Positions 1 through 13,132 of a DNA stretch of 64,000 nt are shown in pieces; position 1 is the first letter of the stretch, and each line of letters begins with the position of its first letter. Source of the stretch: Orbilia blumenaviensis (lineage: Eukaryota; Ascomycota; Orbiliomycetes; Orbiliales; Orbiliaceae); the NCBI GenBank assembly GCA_036872755.1, contig JAVHNS010000004.1, positions 3,038,001-3,102,000 of the forward strand. The letters run 5' to 3'. The position numbers were made by a program, and so were the translations under genes. A model generated the notes under the pieces. That model saw only the letters and a program-made list of their open reading frames with translations, had not been told where the DNA came from and ran no database searches.

Positions 1-223
1 TAGTGGCTTATTAGGCGTCTCCTTCATAAAAAACGAGTTATCAGCGTTTTGGGCCAAGTTAACTTACATAGGGTGCAGGAGGGAGGTTATGAAGTTCGGT
101 AAGTTGCGGCATTGAGGCCCAGGTGTTCACCCAATGGCCATTGTGGACTCGTTTCTCGAGCGAAGCGGCGCTAACGCTCGAAACCGTAGCTACAAGAGCT
201 ACAAGGGTACCGAGAAACAACAT
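1..223 (-). CDS. Secreted GDSL/SGNH-type hydrolase, 5' exon only (partial)
   Basis: The first exon reads leftward and stops at a GTAAGT donor (bases 67-62), so coding ends at 68 and the rest of the gene lies off the left edge. The chosen ATG (223) opens a signal peptide, MLFLGTLVALVATVSSVSA, followed by a Kex2-like EKR site and then HWVNTWASMPQLTE and NLPPAPY. That block is the usual mature start of fungal secreted GDSL/SGNH lipase-esterases, which act on ester substrates outside the cell. An in-frame ATG at 250 would add nine residues before the signal peptide and is less likely. The catalytic GDS block and Asp/His are not visible here, so activity is inferred from the N-terminal signature only. 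Confidence 0.7.
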
Positions 224-2223
224 AGTAAAAGATTGGCAATTGTCGCCCACAGCTTTGGATCTTTTTAAAGATCGATCGACTGGCCCCGCAGATTTGGTTA
301 CTTGGGATCTGGAGTAACCCGAAATCTATTCGATACAATTGCAGTCTCGATCTGGGTATTTATAAGAGCGCATGGTCTTCTCCTTCAGGTATTGCGCAAC
401 TTTCATTGAGGATTCTCATAGTTTTCCGCATGGTTCTTCTTTTTGCCGTGACATCACTTTAGCCTGGAGTATAGGGATGACCCTTCCTTCTCACCGAGGT
501 CTGTAGTTTGCTATAGTGAGTTGAACGTTATCCTGCCTCGAGCTATTATAGGTAATCCTTGAGGTACTGAAGTTAAACCAAGGAATTCAGGCTAAGTACC
601 ATGGCTTTTATAAATCCGGGGAAAAATACATGGATATGCAAGGTCTGCGGGTATCAATTCTTGATCGATTGTTAGGCTGAATTGCAACGTTCTAAATCAA
701 TTACCAAGTGGAAAATAGTCCGACATTCGCATCAGTATCGGATCTCGGCTGTCTATAACGGATAACACAATGGTTATCCTGGCTAGAATCGTAGGCTTAA
801 ATATGGGTGAAAGCGGATAAACTGCAAAACGTGCTGCATCGTGCCGTCAGAACCGATGGGCGAAAAAATGCAACATGTTGCAACACATGTTCGCGGGATA
901 TATTCACCAAATCTACGATCTGAGGGTGTCATAATTTCTGGAAATGTGTTCTTAAACGAAGGTTTTACGGGCTGAAGCCGCCACTAAGGTATATTAATGT
1001 TTCTGCATCATGTACGTGAAATTAGTAATTACCGTCGACTTGCATGCGGCTGGGAGGCAGATGTCGAAAGTTGACATTTGATGTGTTGAATTTTTCCCTG
1101 CTAGTTACACTGCATGGTTCCACAAGGCTGGTTTGGCCTCATGGCACTGCACGGACTTATGCAAATAGAAGACACATTGGATACTCTTCCGCTTCCGCCT
1201 GTGCAGTTGTAATATCTTGTGTAGGCTTAGCTTTAAATCACCAGTCTTAATCACATGGATCTCAGGGGTATCACGACATTTCGCCTGCCATCTTGGGCAA
1301 TAGGTTCCTTCCTCTAACCGCTCTAAACTTCAAATAGCTTAAAACCCTGAAAATCACGCTATAGGAGCCTGGTGGCGGTATTCTGAGGTTCCCTTTCCAG
1401 TCGTACTCTGAAAGATCACCATGGTGATACGGTCTCTTTTGTTTATCAGATATTGGCCTTCCTTGGATGTTCCTACGGTCGGTTTTGAGCCTCCGATAAG
1501 TCAAATTAAAGTACCGGTACCGGCGATACGATCCTAGACTGGAGCTACTATAGTGCGGGGAGGTTAGAATAATATTAGATACTAGTTCAATATCGATAAA
1601 CTTTTGTCAACTATAGATATTTTATTATCAATCCCGAAAAGAGTTTCACGGGTCATGGCATCATTGGCATTGTGAACCCCTGTAGCAATTTCTCGGATAT
1701 TTAATAATGCGACGCGAAATAATAGATATGCCAAACCGGGTCGGGAAGGTTTCTATAGGCCTGTCAATGAAGTACATCTGCCTGCGTCTTAAATACTCAA
1801 ACTGACATGACTTGACCACATTGATCAGCCCGGCCCGTCCAGAGACATGCGACAAGGGTTTGTATCGCCTTCCTTTCTTATAACTTCAAAAGCTTGTGTC
1901 GGTTTTCTAAACGATTTCAATACCCCTCCGAAATCGCTGATTATGGCTTTCCGGATAGAGGGATCCCGCCCGCTCCAGCGGTCACTATCTGATAACGCCT
2001 TCGATCGTAGGAAGGTGCTGTATCCTGATAACAAGGAGATGACTCGATTTGATCGATCTATCAGAGCCTAGCACCTGGGCAATGGCGATCCGCAATTGTT
2101 ATAAGTAGGCACTCATCCGCCCAGATATCGAATTTCTAGTAGACAGCCGCAATATATTGATTATTCTCGAAGGCTTGTTTTAACTCCACTTCTTGGACGC
2201 CCGAGAATTTTTTGCTGTTCACG
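224..2223. other. Intergenic, about 2 kb, no supported gene
   Basis: Short open frames on both strands lack signal peptides, recognisable domains or sensible splice partners. The notable element is a perfect 14-bp palindrome at 869-882, about 650 bp upstream of the hydrolase start. The stretch separates two divergent secreted-enzyme genes and should hold both promoters. Confidence 0.6.
869..882. repeat. Perfect 14-bp palindrome TGCAACATGTTGCA
   Basis: The sequence equals its own reverse complement. It is preceded by GAAAAAA (862-868). The same block with one centre base changed recurs at 24068-24088. A dyad-symmetric transcription-factor site is possible but no known factor is assigned. Confidence 0.45.
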
Positions 2224-4388
2224 ATGGCATCCTTCAAGTCTGTTGCTCTACTGGCGTTGGCTGCCGCTGGCGCCAGCGGTTCCCCGGTGCCCACTCGTAC
2301 CACGGGTGAGGCTGCGTGTGCCGAGATTGCCTCTATGCAGAGGGCTTACAAGGAGTCTTATGCAGCTGCTAATCCAGGCGCTACTTGTAAGTTTGCCCAA
2401 GTTATATTACTCTTGTGTTTGAGACTAACAAAGGATGTATAGACACGCCAATGATGACTGCCCCAGTGGCATTGGCTACAGAGTGTCTTTACTCTGTTCC
2501 AATTGACCGTAAAGTTGCCTTGGAGCAGCTTACTGGAATCCAACGTTATGTTCAATTCCAAAGTACCCTTGGATTCTTGAAGAACCCACCAAAGGAGGAT
2601 AGCTTCCAAGCTCCAAATGGACTTGATTTGGTTACACAAATCAATGACCTTTCCCACAAGGTCCGCGCCAAGGAGATCACTCAGGAATATGATTTCGAGC
2701 TCAAGCTCCGAAGCATCTTCGCTTCTGCCAACGATGGACATCTTACTGGTACTATGGGTGGTCTTTTGGCTATTCAATTTAACTCTCCATTCGATATCGT
2801 ATCTGTCTCAAAGGATGGACTTTCCTTGCCAGAAATATACCAGGCCGTTATCAAGAACGGAAAAATCGAGCCAGTTGGCTCTCCAATTATCACCATCGAT
2901 GGCTTGAATGTGACTGAGTACCTTAACAAGATTGCTTTCGGAACTGGTCTCCAGAGCCCCGATGCTCGATTCAACGGTCTTTTCCCATCACGTGGGCTCC
3001 GGGGACAGGTTCTCAATGATGGTTTCTTCAGGAACCGAAGACGTTACCCAGGATCCGATAGCTTCACTGTTCGATATGCTAATGGTACTACTCAAAGCTA
3101 CGAATACTACGCCACTGTTGCCGGAAACTTCGATACTGTTACTAATGCAGACACTTTCTACGAGGCATTCGTTAAGAAGGGTCAGATGTTGGGCTCCAAG
3201 CCAAATCCTCGCTGCGGAAAGGATGGAAACATCTTCAGCCAACAATACCAAGCCCGCATTGGCAAGCGCTCCAGTGTCTGGAAGTATGCTGGCCCACAAG
3301 GTGGCCCACAGGCGGAGTTGAAGCCAGAGATTACTGACGGAAAGGGAGGAATTTTTGCCGGATACTTCCTTAAGAGCGATACCGCCGTTCTTCAGCTCAC
3401 TTCCTTCGCCCCAGAGTGTTGGTCTGATGTTCCCCAGACTATCAAGGCTATCGCGAACTTCCTCAACATGTGCAGGAAGAGGGGCTCCAAGAAGCTCATT
3501 GTTGATATTACCAATAACGGTGGTGGCTACATCATGATGGGTTATGATCTGTTCATGCAATTATTCCCAGATACTCTTCCATACAGCGGACAGCGCAACC
3601 GCGCTAACCCCGGCGGTATCGTTGAAGCCCGTGCCTTCGACTATATCACCTTCGAGATGTTCGAGAAGCTTGTAAACCACAACAGCACTCTCTCATCTTT
3701 GGCTTTCGCCGCCACCTGGTCTAACTGGGCCCACTCTGTCATCTTGAACGACAACTATGAGAAATTCAAGGATGTCAATGAATTGATTGGCCACAGCAAG
3801 ATCAACAGGGACAGATACTCTTCTCTCTGGCGATTTAATATCTTTGAGCCAATCTTCGGTCTTGGGGTTCATGATTACAGGAAAGACGCTTTGACCGCTC
3901 CTTTCGCTCCCGAGAACATTATCTTGCTCACTGACGGTCAGTGCTCTTCCACTTGCTCCACCTTCTCTGAGTTTATGCAGACTCAGAAGGGTATCAAGTC
4001 TGTCTCTGTCGGTGGTATCCCAACCCCTGGACGCGGAATGCCACTTGTTGGCGGTGTCCGTGGTAGTGAAATTCTTTCATTCAGAAACCTTCTTGACGCT
4101 GCCGACGCTGTTTCTGTCCTAAGGCCTACCAAGGACGAGACCGAGCTCGCCAGGCGTAGGCGCGACCTCCCACAAAAGTTGCCATTGCCAATCAGCGGTA
4201 ACGTCAACTCTTTGGATAATGTCCGAAAGGGACACTCTGCTCCTCTCCAGTTCGTCGAGGAACCTGCCACTTGCCGAATGTTCTATACTAAGGAAACTTT
4301 GGCGGATATTGAAGCTATGTGGAACTCCGTTGATGACGCTGCTTTTGGAAGCGGCAAGGGTTGTGCCGTTGGAAGCTTGAAGAACTAA
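2224..4388 (+). CDS. Secreted S41-family (tail-specific/CPAF-like) serine peptidase
   Basis: Two exons, 2224-2386 and 2443-4388, joined across a 56-bp GTAAGT...TAG intron that restores a Tyr codon; product 702 aa. Residues 1-18 form a signal peptide starting at the only good ATG. The core has the features of fungal S41-family peptidases: a PDZ-like middle part, the strand IVDITNNGGGY (about 407-417) and the nucleophile region LLTDGQCSSTCSTFSEF, where Ser556 or Ser557 is the likely catalytic serine. S41 enzymes cleave proteins near C-termini, and the fungal secreted branch has uncharacterised substrates. Many N-glycosylation sequons (for example NGTT and NHST) fit secretion. The gene stands alone, with about 2 kb of non-coding DNA on each side. 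Family assignment is strong; substrate is unknown. Confidence 0.85.
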
Positions 4389-6495
4389 GAGAGATGAAAA
4401 CGGGAGTTAGTTAAGAGGATGATGATACTTTTGATACCCAGCAATGTCTTTTTCTATATATCTGGTATAGATAATGTTTATATCTAAAAGCCTTTTGTAC
4501 ATAGTAGCATACTGTGTTTTTGACAGCATATAGTTAGCTGTAGGATGACTTCTTGTAAATATTTAGCCCATCTTATTTGAATTTGCAGAAAACTGCTTGT
4601 TTATGCGTATATATCGAACTAAAATTATATTGTAAAACCATGGCATACATGCATCTTTCAAGCTTTCCTAACTATAGGTATATTGAGGGTTAGTATCGTA
4701 CTTTGTAAATACTCTATTTGAACTCCGTTGTTTCACTGCGATTGACATAAAGCAAACTCACTAGTGCATCGATGCATCACATGAAGTCATAGATAGAGTG
4801 CGAGGGGCCCACTTACGCAGATCTATAATTGAACGCGTGTTGGGTTTATTTTCCATTTCCCTACAATATGTATGGCGGACAAAAGGCTGAGCCCAGATAC
4901 AAACTGAACTTTGAGGCAAAATTTTGGCACGGCAGCAATCCGGCATAAATACGTTCATTTAACATACTTATTACCATCAGACAAGATATGGAAAAAATTG
5001 GTTGATTTTTCTTAAGGGAATTGTTAGTGGGTCTCAGCCAGCTTGCCAGCTTGCTTGCCTACCTCCCTGCCTAGCTGCTGGCACGGCTATTAACCCGCGT
5101 ATCAACGAGGCTGGTTGCCATACCAGATGCCAGACCAGATGCCAGCTTAGAGCTAGCAGGCAAGCAGGCAAGCAGGCAAGCAGGCAAGCAGGCAAGCAGG
5201 CAAGCAGGCAAGAAAAAACCCGATTAATAATTCCTTGAAAGAAATCTAGAAAATATCTTTGTATGATGGTAATAAGTATGTTAAATTGACGTACTTGTGC
5301 TAGATTTCTGTCGTGCCAAGATCCTGCTTAAAAGTTCAGTGTGTTCTGACCCCTTTTGGGTACTTTTCTGGGGCCGCTTCCGAATATTAAAACATTTTTA
5401 AAAGAAAGCAAGCCGTCTTACTTTCAAATCGTCAGTTACACCGTTTTAAGTCCCCCTTTTCCTATAAACCGTCTTGAGAAACCAGCCAAAACCCCATACG
5501 GTGCGAATTGCTTGAATTGGTGGAAAAGTAATGTTCGGCCAGCCCGAGTGAGCTCCAACCAGATTGTAGAAGATGGGGACAATGACCTACTGAATTTGGA
5601 GCTTGATGCTACACCTGACAGGTCTGTGGCCTGTCTTTGCCAAGATCGACGAAAGAGGCAGCTACCAGATGATATCACTGGGGAATGTTATTATAGATAA
5701 TAATTCCAAATTCTACAACTATAGAGCAATTGTACAAGAGGTGGAGTCCTAGATCAGGCCTACGTATCAGTAATATGTGGTGAATGGCATACTGGTAAGA
5801 TCTCGCGGAACTCGTGAGCTAGCTATTGTACTGCAGTACGAATCAGAGCGGACCTATAGATCAAATAAAAGAGGTCCTAGCTTGCTGAAGAAGGCGGTGC
5901 CTGCGGCTTGTAGAAAGTTTGAGCAGAGTGAATAAGGGTACAGAGATTTTATCTGGTAGAACAGAAACTACATATTAATTCTACAGGGTCAAATTTATAC
6001 CTAGGTACCTATATTCAGTTTCAAGCTTACGAATCAGGCGGGTTTTTTGTTAGTGCTAGTAACAAGTTGAGCCTACTTCATTCCATAACTTGATCAATTG
6101 AGCTGATGAAACGTTGATGTTTTACCAGTGGTATAGGCCAACCTGGGCCGATAATCGATTATCTATATACATGTTGGACCTATCTTCCTATTTAGTTAGG
6201 GAGCATCGCGTGGTAGTAGATATTTCTGTGTTTCACTATTTTGTAAATAGACAAAGCCTATGTGTTTGTTTCCCTGGCCTGGAAAGGGATTTTATGGAGA
6301 CTATTCGTCTCGTTGGGGACTATCTCTAGTAAATGAAGACGTTGGATGCTTAGCTGAGCTTCTCTAACACAGGTGAAGGAAGAAGCACATGTTGTAATTT
6401 ATGTGTTGTCTGCTATGAAGAATCGCACGCCAAGCCATCCAGGCATCGTGAACTTGAACATCTTAGCTTTGTTGGCTCCCAAGCACGTCCACGAC
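4389..6495. other. Intergenic, about 2.1 kb, with repeats
   Basis: This stretch holds the 3' region of the peptidase gene, a compound tandem/inverted repeat at 5035-5212 and AT-rich DNA. A 114-codon open frame at 5356-5700 contains LNWWKSN, faintly like the C-terminal dimerisation part of hAT transposases, but nothing else supports a transposon. No gene is called. Confidence 0.55.
5035..5212. repeat. Compound tandem and inverted repeat: (CAAGCAGG)6 with complementary left arm
   Basis: Six exact 8-bp units CAAGCAGG run from 5161 to 5208. Before them lie two tandem copies of ACCAGATGCCAG (5122-5145), and at 5040-5075 a CTTGC/CCTGCC-rich arm that is roughly complementary to the array. The whole block could fold into a long imperfect hairpin. 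It overlaps no supported gene. Confidence 0.8.
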
Positions 6496-7758
<1,263 letters not shown>

Positions 7759-9091
7759 TTCGTTGCTGCACAAGTCGCACAATCCCCGAGAGCATGGAAT
7801 CTTTGCGATTTACCCTTCTGGGTTGGCTTTTTGCGACAAAATTCCCAGGGTCTTTTTGCAATGCAACCTCCGAAGTGCTGGGCTTCGACTAAACCGTTCT
7901 GCAGAAATACGTCGTGTGGCCTGGGCTGCGGGGAACCTGGTCACATACTTAATCTGTTCCAGGCTGGAAGGTTCTGCTTACGGGATATTCCGTTACTGTG
8001 GATGTTACGATATCTTCTTAGGGTATTATTGTGACTAATCACTGGTAGTTCAACATTATGCTACACGAAGGGGCTATATCGACGTCATGAGTGGCGCCTG
8101 TCCGCCTGCACCGTGGCCCGGCCCAAGCCCCTTTAGGTTTCAAGTTGCAATTTACCTTTCTAAACTTGGTAGGAACTGCCCGCAAAATAAACTCTGGTGG
8201 CTTAGTTACATGTCGAGTAAGGCACACTGAGTAAACTTTCGGCAGCAATGTCACGTTAATATTGAGTTTTAGTCGCCACGGAGCCTCACGCTTTAGTTAC
8301 AATGTGCCCGTTGAGAGAACATGTGGTTTCCGAATCGCTGCGACAGGGTATCCGAGGAAGCCGTCCAACGGGATCCTTTAAGAGTGTAGAGCTAGGGTCG
8401 TTCTAGAAATACAATCATTCAATGGCAACCCGTCGAACAACTATTTGTGTCAAGTCCGGTAACTTTTTATCGAATTTCATGAGCACCAGTGACCGTTTCG
8501 AGGATAACTCTAATCATAAGACCAGGAAGCGAACCAATTATTCAATAGCGGAGTCTTAAACTCAATTGCTCGTAGTATTGTGAGCCCTGTCTAAGCCAGG
8601 CCCCAAACCTAAAAGAGAAACGAAACAACCTCACCACCACCCAACACAAAGTGTCTACAATCAATTTAGATCAATTTCTCCTGGAAACTTCCAAACGCAT
8701 TCGGACTGAAAAAAAAAGATAGGTGAATAGTGTGACATTGTTACCTTTCACCCAGCATGTGGTCACGATGGCTTTATATCTTCGACAGGGGCCCCTCGAC
8801 CCAGGCCACCTTACCATTACTCATACCCATCTTCCCGCTCGCATCGAGCCCGATATCGTGATCTCTAGTACCCTAGCAGGTCCAAAATTCATCTTTTTAT
8901 ATTCTATTTTCTCTGGTCAATCACAAAGTATACTATAATTTGCCTATATATACTCGGGGGTCGACTTGATCGACTCGACAGTTGAACAAAAGTTTTTCAG
9001 GGCAGCAAGGAATTTAGAACCACGACAGTCTCTGATACCAATTTCACCCCTCCTCTTAGTCTCTAAGTATAGTTGTGCAGAATTTTTAATC
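7759..9091. other. Intergenic, about 1.3 kb
   Basis: No supported coding sequence. The right end carries a TATATATA box at 8945-8952, about 140 bp upstream of the next gene's start. Confidence 0.6.
8945..8952 (+). promoter_or_regulatory. TATA-like box upstream of the 9092 secreted-protein gene
   Basis: TATATATA lies 139 bp before the ATG at 9092, a plausible core-promoter distance allowing for a 5' UTR. This rests on position and sequence only. Confidence 0.35.
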
Positions 9092-12000
9092 ATGAGGGTG
9101 ATTCCTGCGCTGGCAATTCTTCTAGGCTTTGCTGCCACTCCTTCTCTTGCAGCGGATCCAATCGACTGGAACAATATCGTCTTTGAATGGGTCACAGTAA
9201 CAGTAACTGCTAGCACTTGCAATCCACCGAATACATTGGCATCGATTGTGCAAACCTCAACACCAGCCCTAGAATCATCGCTTCAGTCCGTTTCTTCTCC
9301 AATTGCTACACCTGTTTTGGCAAGCTCTGTGACACAGATACCTTATAATGCCCCAGCGCAAATTCTTGGGCAACCGATCGTCCATGAAATTATAACGTCC
9401 GCCCGACGGCCAACGATACAGACTACATGGGAATCAACCGACACGTACGAATCCTATCAATCGACCGTTCCTGTGGCAACTGCTACACTTAGGCCGGCAA
9501 TTGTATCCGATGCGAATCTAGCCAACCCGGAAAACTTACGGCCGAAGGTTGAACATAATCTTTACTATGCTGATGACAGTAATGCTGGTATGACAGCCAT
9601 AAATGAAACGAATATAGTCTTTAGGCAAATTTCTAACTTTCCCTTAGGTGCCAATGATGCGACAATGCCAATCGCAAATGTGAAGTTGAACTTCACAATG
9701 GATGCCGTGAATCTTGAATCGTCGCATATTGAATCTGTGACATGTTCGCCAAACCCTTCAGGCTCTGGGACCACAATTATGAAAATCGTCTTTAATAATA
9801 AGGATGCTTATCATACGGCTATGACTACCTGGCCTAAGGCCGAAGATTTCCTTATTATCGGATATTTTCCAGGATGCGGAGCGTACTCCGAAGGTCAAAG
9901 ATCCTTCAGCAAAGTCCATCAAGTCACTTCCAATGGAGTCTTGACAATAACCGCTGCTGTCGAAGACCTTGCTGTGACCGATGCGATCACTGAAGGTGAA
10001 ATAAAATTCGGAAGTTTTAACTCTGGTATTGCTTCCCGAATTGGAACGAATACCACCACTCCTTATTATGGGGTTGGTGTTCCTGAAGAATGCTTGGGAA
10101 ACAAGACGAATGAATTCGACACGGAGCTGGATAGTAAACTTGGTATCTCAAAGGATTTACCTTCTTTTCTTTCGAGATTCAAAGCCAAGAGAGTCATGCG
10201 AAAGCGCCGTGAAGCCGCAAGATTTTCAAGGATTCGGTCAGATGAGATGAAAAACCGCGTCGAGAGAAGGTGGAGCATTGGTGGGTTTTTCGAAGATATT
10301 GGAAAAGTAAGTTTAGTTCCATTTATAAATTTAAGGTTACAAACCCGTTCTCCATCGCAATATTAACAAAGAATTCTAGGCCATCTCGGATGCGGCGGAA
10401 AAGGTTGTCGACACCGTTAAGGACATTGCTGAAGCGGCTTGGGATGGTGTTAGCAGCGCTATGAAAACCATTGGCAAAGAGATCATAGACGCTGGAAAGA
10501 CGATCATTGGAACTGAGGCCGACTTCGATTACATCGATACCACTGCTTCATGGGATACCTTCCTGTCCAAGAAAACAAAGTACCCAAAATCGGAAAAGAT
10601 TGGCTCCAAGTGGAATACCCCATGGGGGGTGCCGGGGTATCTACTTGGTGCGGATACCGAAACCGATTCCAGGATTTTCTGTGTCAACTGCGGTGTCAAA
10701 GGAGATATCAAACTCAACGGCCACCTTGTTTTTAGCCTTAAGAGCGGGCTGAAGTCTGCATCATTCACAATGAATGGAACGATGAGCAGCAACCTTCAGT
10801 TTGGGTTCTGGGCCCAAGCGAAACTGGAGGTCAGCAGTTCAACTCAACTTTTCGACATCCCACTCGGGCCAATCGTTGTGCCCGGTATCTTCGATATTGG
10901 CCCACAGATTGTTGTTAATGCAGAAGCGACCGCTAGCATTGCTACTGCCGGAATGTTAACAGCTGGGTTTTCCATGAACTGGAACCCTTATATGAAACTT
11001 GATATGATTGATTGGACAACGGAAACTAAGGGGTGGGAGCCCATCCTTCATCCAATGATTCAATTGGACGGAGAGGTTGTCGCTACGGTCGGAGTTGATA
11101 TGCCTATTACGCTTGGTTTTGGTATCAACCTCTTCAAGGGTTGGTTCTTAGAGCAGGTTGTTATCTCAGAAACACCCGGTGTTAGTCTTTCAGCAAGATA
11201 TGCTGGCCAAGTCCGAGTCAATGATAAGGAGAAGTGGGCCGGTATCGATGGAGCCCTGAATACGGATGACGGCTTTACTTGCCCAAACAAAATTGCGCTT
11301 TTCCTAGACTTCACCAATTCGATCGACTTCCAGGTCACTGATATCATTAAGAAGAATCTGGGTAAGGCTACGGTCCCTCTTTGGAGGCAATGTCTCGGAG
11401 GAAATCCAGTTTCGTCATCGACTTCAACCTCGACTACTAGTATCGCTGATGCTGAAACCTCGAATACATCCGCTACAACATCTACTACGGTCCCTAACCC
11501 ATATCCTATCACCCCAATCGTACAGAAGCGTCAGGAGCAAAGCTTAACGGCCCAAACGTCTTCCACAACTATCCAAGACAAGGAAACGATGACTTGGGTC
11601 ACGAGCTCAACAGTCACTTCATCTAGCTCTGTCACTATCACCACTTCGTCTTCTTTTAGTCGAATCACGCCTTCAAACTCAACTTCGACTGCTGTGAGCA
11701 ATGATGGCGCAGGCTCTACTAAGATTGAAAGCATCAGCTCGTATACAACATCTACTAAGCTTGAAACCTCTACGGCAAGTCGGGAGGGCCCCTCGGCCTC
11801 TGACTCTACTACCAATTTTGATGACACGACCATGCATACAGAAATCACTTCTCGCAGCTCCGAAACATCTGGACTAGAAGATATAACTGCGACAACTACA
11901 ACTGCTTATTCTGAAACTGATCTTACCCGGTCTGTTTCTCCTTCAGCCATAATTTCCACTTCCGCATTCCTCAACAACAGCACTACCACCTCTGCCGCTG

Positions 12001-12641
12001 CCGAAGGAACCACTGCATCCCCAGTCGTCCCGACAGAGACATTCAGCAGGATAGCCCCCTTCCAGAACACAACATCCATATATTCAAGAGATAATAGTAC
12101 TGCTACCTCAACTGTCACCACCATTTCGACTTTGAGCTCTAGTTCGGCGACATCGGCGCCAACACTGGACTTTCCTAAAGTCATTATTAAAGACGCCGCC
12201 GATGGTCTTTTCCTTAACACCAACCTAGATGGCACACTCTTTCTCTGCAATAGTCACTGCGGTTCACCTGCGGGCTTCTACACACGGTCATCTGTCGTTG
12301 TAGGCGATACCCACGATCGCGTGATTCATTTCTATTCCCAAGAAATGGAGAGCTATGGTGTGAGCAGGCTCCGGCTGCACTCACCTGACAAGTTACCAAA
12401 TACTTCTGTCATTGTTGGGCTATACGAATTCCAGCCTACTAAGGTTGTAGTCGTCTCCTCTGAGCAGCCCGACGTCTTCCTTTTACCAGTAGCATGTAGG
12501 ATTGAGGGCCAGCCGACAAAAATGTTCGTTGTGAAAGAGTTAAAGAGTGGTATTGATACCCTTATGGGATTGGGAGCTAACATCGCAGGTGGCAAGATTG
12601 TGGAGTGTTCTGTGAAAAACTTTGACCTCATAGCGGTTTGA
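9092..12641 (+). CDS. Large secreted surface protein with DUF7029/DUF7223-like domains and Ser/Thr stalk
   Basis: Two exons, 9092-10306 and 10380-12641, joined in phase 0 across a 73-bp GTAAGT...TAG intron; product 1,158 aa. The start was chosen because MRVIPALAILLGFAATPSLA is a clean signal peptide; an upstream in-frame extension would bury it. Residues about 160-310 (VTCSPNPSGS, FLIIGYFPGCG, EGQRSF) resemble the DUF7029 type of fungal secreted domain. A basic segment (KAKRVMRKRREAARF) precedes an amphipathic helix spanning the splice junction, then a beta-rich domain (about 440-720, GPIVVPGIFDIGPQIVVNA) resembling DUF7223. A long Ser/Thr-rich stalk (about 720-1,000) and a Cys-containing C-terminal domain follow. 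The stalk suggests heavy O-mannosylation and cell-wall display. No GPI signal or enzymatic motif is evident; DUF assignments are from memory of the family. Confidence 0.75.
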
Positions 12642-13132
12642 TGAATTTATTAGATAATTCTACCCTCCCTCTTTATTTGCGATTTGAACGTTCCTATGTT
12701 CAATAAGCTGCCAGTCGCCCCTGAATCTTTTGCAAACGAGTCTTATGCTTTATTGTTCAACGAAATTATTTCCGCACGTTTATATGACATGGAGCGAGCA
12801 TTTTCAAACTTATGATCATTTTCAACTGTATATATATCTTTCATCTAGTAAAAATATCATATTTGCCATCGAAAATAACTAGTAAGGCACCATCAGTAGT
12901 AGGGTTGCTGTAGTGTGTATTTGCTCAAATAGCGCCCAGGAGGGTGTGAATGACCGAAGACATTCGCAACTCTCTCATAAACCGAGCAAACCGCGCACTC
13001 CAATCTACGGCCCCAAGATCATGTGTTCTATACTTAGTAATTTCTCTGTTTACATGTGAGCCATGGACACGCATTTGCAGATCTGCCACGAGGCCTCTAG
13101 ATGGTTCGTTTAGAAGCCCAACAAACCAAAAA
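12642..13132. other. Intergenic, 491 bp, tandem-gene spacer
   Basis: AT-rich 3' region of the upstream gene, then the promoter of the next. An ATG at 12950 is in frame with the downstream gene, but using it would bury the signal peptide. Confidence 0.5.

Noticed and set aside
5356..5700. 114-codon frame with LNWWKSN, considered as an hAT transposase relic
   Set aside because: Only a few residues match; no catalytic core, no terminal inverted repeats or target duplication seen.
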